64,000 nucleotides of DNA from Zygnema cylindricum (taxonomy: Eukaryota > Streptophyta > Zygnematophyceae > Zygnematales > Zygnemataceae): positions 108,616 through 172,615 of the forward strand of contig JBBHKE010000409.1 of NCBI GenBank assembly GCA_037447655.1, in the 5' to 3' direction. Made by a program: the position numbers and the translations under genes. The notes under the pieces were generated by a model. The model saw only the letters and a list, made by a program, of their open reading frames with translations. It searched no databases and was not told the origin of the DNA. How positions within the stretch are numbered: the stretch's first letter is position 1; each line of letters begins with the position of its first letter. Below, one piece after another: positions 1 to 9,600 of the stretch.

Positions 1-481
1 TCTGCTATACAATTCCGAACTTCTTTAACCTTTCTCTCTCTCTCTCTCTCACTCTCCACAGGAACCTTCGAAATTTTTACCGCAAAGCTACAGAAGCTCA
101 CTCTTGATTGGCTTTTGGAGTCTGCGAGTTTGTGCGACTTTGTGCGACGTCATATGTGTGTCACGACGACTAATAAAGTACGTGACCTGACCCAAATCGT
201 GCAGTAATGTACTAATATTGTACAGATTCGTACGTTTGTCTGTACAAAAAAATACTTTCATGCACGACTCGAAGAAAATTCGTGAGTACCTGGTTTCCCT
301 TGGCCGTACTTCGTCATGTGCAAATTGTAGGCTCTATTTGATCGACGGTTGAGATCGATCGAATCTGACGGCCACCCACGCTTCAATTCGCAGCTGGATG
401 CCAAATAAACCGAGAAGCTCTCCCATTCCAGGTTCTCTTCGGCCCCTGTCGCTCGCCTGCCTGTTTGGGGTTTTAGCAGCC
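1..481 (+). promoter_or_regulatory. 5' flank and leader of RPL15
   Basis: This stretch lies directly upstream of the RPL15 start codon. It contains a short CT microsatellite at about 33-50 and no open frame that I can support. The last 60 bases before the ATG are richer in C and G and in pyrimidine runs, as expected of a leader for a highly expressed gene. I could not fix a TATA box or transcription start, so the promoter role is inferred from position only. Confidence 0.4.
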
Positions 482-3173
482 ATGGGTGAGTTCATTTTTT
501 TGACACTTTCAGTAGAATCTCATAGTTATTTTTGAAATCAAGCACGAAGGTGACAAAGCACAGAACCTCGTGAAAGGAAAAGTAAAATACTGTCTGCGTG
601 CGGCTGGTTTTGTAGATTTCCTGCAGTTATTCGTTTATTTGCAGTTGATATGGCTCTTGAGGTGTCCGTCGAAGATAGGTTAAGCTATGGCTTTTTCCTG
701 TCTGTTAGGTTATGTCGCGTTTCTTTTTTTCCCCCTGGTGCTAGCATGACGCAGTGCTCTAACTCAAATAAGCATCGGGTTTGAATGTCAGATTTAGGGT
801 TAGCATATGTAATTTATGCTTTGATTTTTTGGATGTTTGCCATGTATGCTTGATGCCTGTTGAGAGCTGGTTGATTAAATTTAGGTTTTTAACTGAACCA
901 GGTGATGAACCAGGTAGTGGAAAACACTGTATTATGGGAAATTCAAAACATTTATTTCATTTTGTTTGTATATAAGTTTACTTGGTTTCTGAAACGAGTG
1001 TCTAATGGATAGTTATTTCTATGCGCTTGTGTAAGTTTACCTTTTCTTGACCTCTATTGTGCATTTTTTTATTGTTGCAGGGGCTTACAAATACCTTGAG
1101 GAGTTATGGAGGAAGAAGCAGTCCGATGTGCTGCGGTTCTTGCTGAGAGTTCGGTGCTGGGAGTACCGTCAGCTCCCGAGCATTACTCGCCTCACCCGGC
1201 CAACTAGGCCTGACAAAGCTCGCCGTCTTGGTTACAAGGCAAAGCAGGTAAGCACATTCTTATTGTATTTATTTTTTACACAGCTAAACCATTACTATTA
1301 TCACCTTTGGGCTATCATAAACTATCAGAGTTATTGCATAAGTCTAGTCCGTTTGTCATATTGGCGAAGCAGGTAAGTATGTACGTATGTGCACAGCCAA
1401 ACCACTAGTATTAAGCTGTGACCCGTCATGCATAGATTCTTATCCATGCCTTGTTCACAAGGCAAAGGAGGTAAACATATTGTGTAAGTCTCGAATGTAA
1501 AGCTCCGGGCAATTGTGCATAAAGAAAAGGTTTCAAGTGGCGAAAATATTATCAACGCTTATAGCAACACACGCTCTCTTGTATTGAGGTTTCGCAAAAA
1601 TTATCTGCTCCAGCACTGCAAATTATTCCTTTGGATACAAAAGCCACAAAAGATTGGGTTTCAGCAATGTTCACTTGAGATATCAGAGGGAAGGGGATAC
1701 AAAGGCCGGTTTAAATGGGGGTTGACATTTACTTGCCTGTACAAATGTTGACAACGGCTTATTCCATTCTTGCGCTTTCCATACTTCCCATTTTTTTGCG
1801 GTCACTTTTGAAGCATTATCTGTGGCTTTTGCTCCTGGACAGAGCAGTAACTTCTAGGCTGTTTAAGTTCAGCTCAAAGGAATGTGCCTGTAGGAAGCAA
1901 CTTTAGGATTTAGCACACTTAAGTTTCTTCAACTCATTTTTGAGAAGTATGTGCATTCCATTATTGGTCTGATTTTGCATCATCCTGTTCACCTTTTATT
2001 GTGACATTTAACTTTTATGCATTTCTGGCAACGATTTTGTTTAGCTTGTTTCTGTACCTCTTTGGACCTTCGGAATAACCTGTGCTTCAGCTTTGAATAG
2101 GAAATTAATTTTTGATGTCTTCTAGTGTAGTTCAGTATTGCATTTTAGTAAAATCGACGGTTGTATCGTGGAACTGGCCTGCTAGGGTTTTGTTGTATAT
2201 TAAGTCCATTGAGTGTGTAGTGGAGTTAGTATTGCATTTTAGCAAACATTCTTCTGACAGTTTGATTGGCCTGACAGGGTTTTGTTGTATACCGAGTTCG
2301 AGTTCGACGTGGAGGTCGCAAGCGTCCTGTGCCTAAGGGTATTGTGTACGGAAAGCCAGTCCACCAGGGTATCTCACAGCTGAAGTTTCAGCGAAATTTG
2401 CGATCAGTTGCTGAAGAGCGAGCTGGTCGAAAGTTGGGAGGTCTTCGTGTTTTGAATTCGTATTGGGTGAACCAGGTAGGTTCAGGTTGCATTTGTGCAT
2501 TTTGTGCCTTTTTTTACATTTTGTGCATTTTTGTGTTTTCCTGTTGTCTCTACTTCAAATTTATCCCCATCAGGTGGACTACCTGCTGGGATGGGATTGC
2601 ACTGTTTAGATTCTTATTTTGTAAATGTGAGTCACTATTGCCCTCTGCATTTTCATGTATATGCCAATTTCATGGAATTCTTCAGGTGATAGAATGTCTT
2701 TTTAGAATGTCTTTTAAGTATTTAGTACTCTATGATGCTCTTGAAAACAATTTTGTTTAAGTTGTCGGTGTCTGTGCTGGCAGGTTTTTTGCCTTCTTAA
2801 CGTCATGGAAATTTTATGCCCATATCTTTTTTCTTTAATCATATGAGGTACTTCTTTTTGTTCCCCTTTATGCAGTAATGGCTGATTCAGTGCATGTTTC
2901 TGGTTTTGTGGGCCTTTGTGGGAACAGGACTCAGCTTACAAATACTTTGAAGTTATTTTGGTGGACCCAGCTCATAATGCCGTTCGCAAGGATCCCCGCA
3001 TCAACTGGATAGTGAAACCTGTTATGAAGCATCGTGAGCTTCGTGGACTCACATCAGCTGGTCGCCATCATCGTGGTCTCCATGGAAAGGGTCACTTGAA
3101 CCACAAATGCCGCCCTTCAGTTCACGCTACCTGGAAGAAGAACAACTCCCTTTCTCTGCGCCGTTACCGTTAA
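482..3173 (+). CDS. RPL15: 60S ribosomal protein L15 (eL15), four exons
   Basis: Component of the cytosolic large ribosomal subunit. Exons read as 482-485, 1081-1247, 2278-2475 and 2928-3173. The first coding exon holds only ATG plus one base before a GTGAG donor. Joined, they give 204 residues, the usual eL15 length. Recognisable family stretches are [16 protein letters not shown] at the N-terminus, [17 protein letters not shown] in exon 3 and the C-terminal [19 protein letters not shown] followed by a basic tail ending in RRYR. All introns are GT-AG and phases agree (exon 1 splits codon 2; the other two junctions are phase 0). The protein is basic throughout, as expected for rRNA binding. 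Introns 2 and 3 are long for such a gene, and intron 2 carries copies of both of its own splice junctions (separate entries). No sign of pseudogene decay: every exon is open and the stop is at the family position. Confidence 0.97.
1347..1481 (+). repeat. Two decayed copies of the RPL15 exon 2 donor region
   Basis: The real junction at 1222-1300 reads GGCAAAGCAG then GTAAGC, followed by a pyrimidine stretch and CACAGCTAAACCA. A copy at about 1347-1413 has GGCGAAGCAG then GTAAGT, and later CACAGCCAAACCA. A second copy at about 1446-1481 has CAAGGCAAAGGAG then GTAAAC. Both lie in intron 2 on the same strand. They look like diverged tandem duplications of the exon edge; whether they are used in splicing is unknown. 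Confidence 0.7.
2134..2205 (+). repeat. Copy of the RPL15 exon 3 acceptor with early stop
   Basis: About 72 bases resembling 2229-2297, the end of intron 2 plus the first bases of exon 3. Both begin with GTATTGCATTTTAG and continue to GGCCTG(C/A)(T/C)AG followed by GGTTTTGTTGTATA. In the copy the acceptor AG is at 2184-2185. The next codons match the start of exon 3 for five residues and then hit TAA at 2201-2203. Use of this site would truncate the protein. It could be inert debris or a poison splice site; the sequence alone cannot tell. Confidence 0.75.
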
Positions 3174-3774
3174 GGGAGTATTGGAATGGGGAGCAGCTTT
3201 GCTCAACCTGGGTTGGAGAAGATCGAAACGGGAAAGCAGGATTGCAGGGGCCTATGATATGGGGAACATTCTGGGTATGGGATGTGAACCGAGATCTTTG
3301 CTCAGTCTCCCTTTCAGGAGAAAGTGTCTTTTTGTTTCACGTAGTTGCAGGTTGTGGGAAGGCGCATTCATTTGGAGAATTGTATTGTACTTCTTTGAGT
3401 GAAAGAGGCTTTATTGCTGGAACGAGCCACAGCTTTTCCAGGCTTTTTTTGTCCGCCAATGTTGGTACTGTCTCTGGTTGTGTTCCTTTTGTCAACCCTC
3501 AACTTCGGATGTTTAATTTGTATCTATATACTCCTTTTATAGTGGCAAATGATTTCAGACTCCATCACATTTCTTCATATGATTTGATTCTCTGATTGAA
3601 GTGTTTTTTTCCTATTCCTATCGATTTACTGTGACTAGTATGGAACCCTGTTTCTTTACAAGATTTGCTGCCAAGACGTATGCTGATTTCAGTAGGTACT
3701 ACCGAAGACAGCGCCGTTGCTGCTGTTACTAATGTAGTCAGCATAAGTGTCATCACTGATAATTCTGCCCTGGT
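3174..3774 (+). other. RPL15 3' flank, no gene seen
   Basis: Downstream of the RPL15 stop. Several short open frames occur but none has recognisable content or splice structure. The first few hundred bases presumably hold the 3' UTR and polyadenylation site. Confidence 0.4.
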
Positions 3775-4445
3775 CAATACTACAATTGCCATGTCAATGC
3801 TATTATCGCTTCGATCAATACTATCATTGTCATGATCAACACTATTATTGCCATGATCAACACTATCATTGCCATGATCAACACTATCATTGCCATGATC
3901 AACACTGTCATTGCCATGATCAACACTATCATTGATATGATCAACACTATCACGGCCAAGGCCAACACCACCATTGCCGTAATCAACATTATCATTGCCA
4001 TGATCAACATTATCATTGACATGATCAACATTATCATTGCCATGATCAACACTATCATTGGCATGATCAACATTATCATTGACATGATCAACACTATCAT
4101 TGGCATGATGAACATTATCATTGCCATGATCAACACTATCATTGCCATGATCAACACTATAATTGCCATGTCAATGCTATTATCGCTTTGATCAATACTA
4201 TCATTGTCATGATCAACACTATTATTGCCATGATCAACACTATCATTGCCATGATCAACACTATCATTGCCATGATTAACACTATCATTGGCATGATCAA
4301 CACTATCATTGCCATGATCAACACTATCATTGGCATGATCAACACTTAGCATTGCCATGATCAACACTATCATTGCCAAGACCAACACTATCATCGCCAT
4401 GATCAACACTATCATGGCCAAGATCAACACTATTATGGCCAAGAT
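3775..4445. repeat. 21-bp minisatellite, about 31 units, with a higher-order repeat
   Basis: Tandem units of the form ATTGCCATGATCAACACTATC run through the whole stretch with scattered substitutions (GCC/GAC/GGC, CACTATC/CATTATC). The block starting near 3784 is repeated almost exactly from 4161, an offset of about 377 bp or close to 18 units, so the array also carries a longer period. The unit is a multiple of three, so long frames stay open on both strands; these are not genes. Confidence 0.93.
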
Positions 4446-5404
4446 TGATATTGAAGGTATAGATGTAATCGACGCATGGCTGTAGTTTCTGATTTTTTCC
4501 CGATGACATTAGATATCCGTATCATAGTCATTTGGCCCAACTAGACACCCTAATCAGTAAACTGAAAACTTAAAAACATTAAAAAAAAACTGTTTGGGTA
4601 AGTTTATCGTTCTGTTCAACAAATCAAGTGTGCTGGTTGATCTCTTTCTGATATCCTTTCTTTGAATCCTCTCATGAGCCCCATTCCCTGCGAGGGCATC
4701 CGCGTGTTACAGTGTCTGCTTGGAGTACTTCTGTGATCCTAAACTTGAACTTCTTATGCAGACTGGTTTGTTTTGCGAGGACGACCTACCCAACCTTTTT
4801 ATCTTTGCTCTTTAGATCAAGTGTGTCTCCCACTGCTCCTCCACCGCACCCACATTTCCTCTCCCACATTAATTTTTGTCTCTTTGATGATTGCCTCATG
4901 GACGTCCTCCACGAATCAATTGCATTGATTTAAGTATCCCTTCTCGACTCAATGAAGGGATTTGGTTTAGTATCTATTGCACGTGTGGCGCCTGCGGTAT
5001 ACTAGAAGAATATGTGCCTTAATTGTCTTTCGGTTTTTTTCTAGAGGTACTGTTGTGCTTGCTATCGCAATCCCTCGTGATTTGGATGGTGTGACGGTGT
5101 TCCCAAAGTCTATTTTGGAGGCGACTTGTTTTGTTCCTCGCCGTTTTTTAGCGGATATCTTGGTTTGGCTTTCTCTACCCTTATTATGAAGTCCTGTTGT
5201 TATTATGAAGCCAGTTGTAGGTATCTAAGAGATTATTTTTGATAAGGTTGTCGACACCATTCCATCGGGGGTTCATAATTCACTTCCTTCTGATACTTCA
5301 CGTGCCGGTTTTCTCTACTATTGGTTGTTTACTATTAGAGCTTGGCTTATCGGCTATACTTAAGCTTTCCACTCTATGTTTCAAGCCTATTAAATTCATT
5401 AGAA
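4446..5404. other. Intergenic stretch without recognised gene
   Basis: Mixed-composition DNA. The short plus frame around 4977-5189 has somewhat protein-like composition but no motif, conserved neighbour or splice partner that I can identify; it may be old retroelement debris. Nothing else is supported. Confidence 0.35.
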
Positions 5405-6028
5405 TGCCCTTCGTAATTAAAGTTAAGGATTTATTAATGTCAATGCAAAATTATTAGTGTTGTGTATCGGGTCAAAACTTATCGCGATCAAACCGACACC
5501 GATAATTATCAATTATCAAACCGTGAGGGGTCCCGGTAAATCGCTCCAGAACCAACAATTTTTTTAACGCCGATTAGATAGTATACTCTATCGTAGTACT
5601 TTATACAATATTGTATCATATTTTACACATGATATAGTATGGCATGCTACAGCATGGCGCCTGTACAAAAACAGTACAAGTGTACGTTCCAAACTGTACA
5701 ATCAACGCCGATGGTTACGGGCCCGACATTTATCGGTAATTTATCGTTATATATCGGTTATTTTTGTGATAATTCCGTTACCGATATCCACAACCAATGT
5801 ATTGATTCTCGGTAAGTCAAAAAAAGGTACATACCCATTATTAGCAAATGGCTACCGATACACAACACTAGAAATATAAATATGCAAATTCTGATTCAAT
5901 GCAAGGAGATGTGGCAAAGTTTTGTCCACATATATAAATTGACAGTGTTGTTAACACTATTTTATGATTTTCGACCAGAAAAAGTTGCGACCGAATTAGT
6001 GACATTAACTCTAATAGTGATGGACACT
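5405..6028. mobile_element. Small TIR element (GCCCATCGTTATTAG family), interrupted by a hAT-like element
   Basis: The left edge near 5405 (GCCCTTCGTAATTAAAGTTA then AGGATTTATTAATGT) and right edge near 6007-6028 (ACTCTAATAGTGATGGACAC) match the two ends of the element at 11289-11561. Both copies also share the internal stretches ATGCAAGGAGATGTGGCAAA / ATGTAAAGAGACGTGGCAAA and CTATTTTATGATTTTC. The copy here is split after ATGCAAAATTAT by a separate TIR element at 5455-5870. No transposase is present, so this is a non-autonomous element. Confidence 0.65.
5455..5870. mobile_element. hAT-like non-autonomous element, nested
   Basis: The ends are TAGTGTTGTGTATCGG at 5455 and its reverse complement CCGATACACAACACTA ending at 5870. 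TIRs of the TAGTGTTGG type are typical of the hAT superfamily. The flanking eight bases (AAAATTAT and GAAATATA) are only partly alike, so the target duplication is decayed or was never perfect. The interior is AT-rich with repeated TTATCGG/TATCGG words and no open frame. It sits inside an older TIR element. Confidence 0.7.
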
Positions 6029-6651
6029 GTGCCACCCGACCTCCCTCTCCACCGTCACATTCATTCATTCAATTCATTTACAAGATCTCTCTTTTTATAT
6101 TTGTGTACCTTTCCATCACAACCGTGGATTATGAGTCGAATATACAATTTGAAAAGTGTGCACGGAGAAAAGTTGATTCAATGTGTCAAAAAATACATGC
6201 ATACTAGTACGTACGGTGTACCGCATACTTAACTTGTCGAAGCTTCAGGAATACTTAACATTAGTCCACATTTTTTCGAAGAGTTTTGAAAAAGAGGAGA
6301 ATCCCAAGACATTGAGAAAAACACCAAGATATCAAAAAGAACCGTGTTAAAGTAAATCCATTGGAGAGCTCTCAATAGTAAAAAAAAGAAAAAAAAAAGC
6401 CAACGAAAAGTTCGCTTAAAAGAAGTTGTCAATTGAACTCCAAGACCAAGTTTACATTGAAATGGATGAGGAAACAAGAGTGAATCATAACTTAATCATT
6501 TCTATTTGATAGTACAACGGAAAAAAAAACGTATCTACGTGACATATAAAGTGTATAATACGTGGCATTCACTATTCTAAACAATGACGGTCCATTTTTA
6601 TCCATTTGTTCAAATTTTAGGGTTTCTACCAATATCGACAACCAAAAGAAA
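6029..6651. other. Flank downstream of the GT61 gene, no gene seen
   Basis: AT-rich sequence between the TIR element and the GT61 stop codon. It would contain the 3' UTR of the minus-strand gene. Short frames here have no recognisable content. Confidence 0.35.
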
Positions 6652-9600
6652 CTACACACGCGTTTCTATGTCCATTACGTCAAGTGCACAAAGTTTCACC
6701 GTTTCCGTTTTTACACTATAGTAACCTACCCATGTCATTTTCTTATCTGGGTCAAACTCTTGACAAGTTTGGTTAAAATAATTGAAATGTTTCGACATCA
6801 CTCGGTCCTCTATATTCCATCTTAAAGGAAACTTCTCATTTGTTTTCGAGTTTATAAGTTCCGATGCCAATTTCTTCGCTTGTATTAATAATTTAAGTAT
6901 GGTTCTTATCTCTTGTTTCGAAATGACCATCGTCCTTAAGTCCCTATACTTAATAAGACAAACTTTGTTAAGAATACACTTACTGGTGGACAAACGAGAT
7001 AAAGGTTGTTTTCTCCGGTTGAGCATATACCCCATATAGACGCCTCCGAGAGCCATAGTCGAATTCCCGTACCCGGTCCAAAGAAAATGCCATGGAAATA
7101 ATTCGACTAATATAGTTCCCTTTCTCATAAACAATGAAGGATTTAATAAATTTGCTCCGTGCACTCCAAATACAATATCGGCCCATTGTACTAATTGGAG
7201 TTGACGTCGAAAAGACAAAGTTCCAAAATCTACAACTTTATACGGAAGTTTTAATTTCCGCAACATGCGAACCACTTTCCGTTCGGATGGGACCGAAAAA
7301 CCCCGTTTATGAGATCCACTTAATCGTTTTATATAAAGTAAGTTGGGAGGTCGGTCGGGCATTTCGGGCGGTTGAAAATGTTGAAATTTTATCGAAGTTT
7401 CGATAATCGATTTGTATTGGTGGGAAACAATTGGATTTTCTTGATAAAGGGAGCCCTGAAAACAGTGTTTATACATAGAAACGGTCAAACCGCTAAAAGC
7501 CGTAAAAACGCTAAAAGCCGTAAAAACACTTAAACTGTTAAAACTTTAAAACCGGTTAAAATCTATAAAAACGGCTAAAAATCCAAAAACGGTTTATCAT
7601 AGAAACTCATATTACTGCAAAAACTGATTATACAACAAGAACGTTAAGACCCTAAAAACTGTAAAAAAAAAACTATTCATACATAAAAACTGTTAAAACT
7701 CTAAAAGCTGTTAAAACCCTTAAAAAACAGTTAAAGACATAAGACCATAAAAAGTGTGGGTAACTTTAAAAAAAAAAAAAAAACAAGCACGTAGCCGGCA
7801 AAAAAATGTGGACAAAAACTGTGTAAATAATGAATAAAGAAATTAGCTATTAATGAATAAATAACTTTTGGTCCACAAAAAATGTGAAGTATTTAGGGAA
7901 ATAAAAAAAAAAAAACAAACAAACCTAACATAAGCTATAAACCAAAGATGAGATGTTTGTAAGTTCCAAAACATTTATTGCAGATGGAAAATGGCAGAAA
8001 ATTATCAAAAAATTGTCAAAAAATGTCGGAAAAATGTTCGGAAAGATTTCACAAAATGTCGAGATGAGACAATGTCAAAATGTCAAAAAAAGGACTAAAT
8101 TTGACAAAAAATGACAAGAATAGAAGTCAGTTTTTCTTGTGTTAGAATGGGCAATATTTTTCTCTAAAGCAAAGAAAGTGTATCAACAATAATTGAGGCG
8201 TGTCCAAAACATAGGGAAAAGGGAAAAGGAGAGGTTTGATAAGAAAAGCAGATATTGATACAAAAAAAGAAATGGGTTTCCATAAAAAAAAAAAAAATCG
8301 TTAAGTAAAAAAAGCAAAATGGGTTTTGACAAATAAAAATGGAATAGGTGAGTTTTGATGATCCACATTAATTGCAGTGTGTCTAAAACATAGTGACAAG
8401 AGAGAAATAAAGTGAGTTTACAGAAAGGGAAAAGTGGGTTTTCGATCATCCACACTGATTCTGGAGTGGTTAAAACGTTAAACAAGAAGTGGGAAAGTGG
8501 GTTTTATTCTAGTTCCGGGGATGTTAAAGCATAAGAGGAGGAAAGGAAAAACAAGTTTTCGATAATCCACACTGTGGTGTGGTAGAAGAATAAGACGAGA
8601 AAAAAAGACAAGCAGGTTCTTAGGTAATCCACACTAGTAACCATACGATAACTAGTTAAAAACATAAAGACAGAAAAACGACAGCAAGTTTTTGATTAAT
8701 CCACAGAGAGAGAGAGAGAGAGAGGAGAGAGAAAAAGAGAGAGAAAGAAGTTTGAGACATTACATGTGCCGATCCCGTAAGGATGAGGGATTCGAAACAA
8801 ATTGGATTTTGATAAGTGGCCCCAACAACGTCGATATTTGTCTCGAACAAAACACGTCCCTTCAAAACCGGAAACTGAAATTTTTTCGTCAACATTTTAG
8901 CCGTCATATGCTCCACCGTTCCATTTTTCGCTCCTCAATTTAGAAAAAAGTCAGAATACCAAACCCCCAAAAAGGCGAAAGAAAAGAAGGGAAAATGAGA
9001 AAAAAAGGGAAGTGGAGAAAAGAAGGGAAAAGGAGAAAAGAAGAGAAAAGGAGAAAAGAAGGGAAAAGGAGAAAAGAAGGGAAGAGGAGAAAAGATGGGA
9101 AAAAGGGGAGGAAGTAATACCTATTGTTAAATGTTTGAAGTATTTTTTTTTTTTCAGCAATTGATTTTCAAAGATTTGAACTTGAAATGATATTATGTGA
9201 TGTGAGAAGATGTGATGGGGAGTGACATGACATAAGAAAAATTAGAAAACAAAAAGGAGGAAGGGCTGAACAATTTAAAAAAATGAAAAAATCATCAAAA
9301 AATAGTAATTGTCATTACCATTATTGTCATCATTATTGGCATGTTATCATTATCGTTATCATTATCGTTTTCATCATCATTTTTCACTTTTCATTTTTCA
9401 TTTTCCATTTTACATTCCCCATTTTCCATTTTCCAATTTACATTTTATATTTTACATTTTTTATTTTTCATTATTATTATCATTATCAATATCATTATCA
9501 TTACCATTATCACTCTCATTATTATTATCATTATTATTGCTCTTGTTATTATTGTTAATATTGCTATTATTGTTAATATTGCTATTATTGTTATTATTGT

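Noticed and set aside
3780-4442. Open frames on both strands rich in Ile and Met
   Set aside because: A 21-bp repeat keeps frames open on both strands at once; no start context, splice signal or domain.
8951-9160. Phe/Ser/Leu-rich minus frame next to GT61 exon 5
   Set aside because: It is a translated purine tract and out of phase with the required splice; the exon acceptor lies at 8934.
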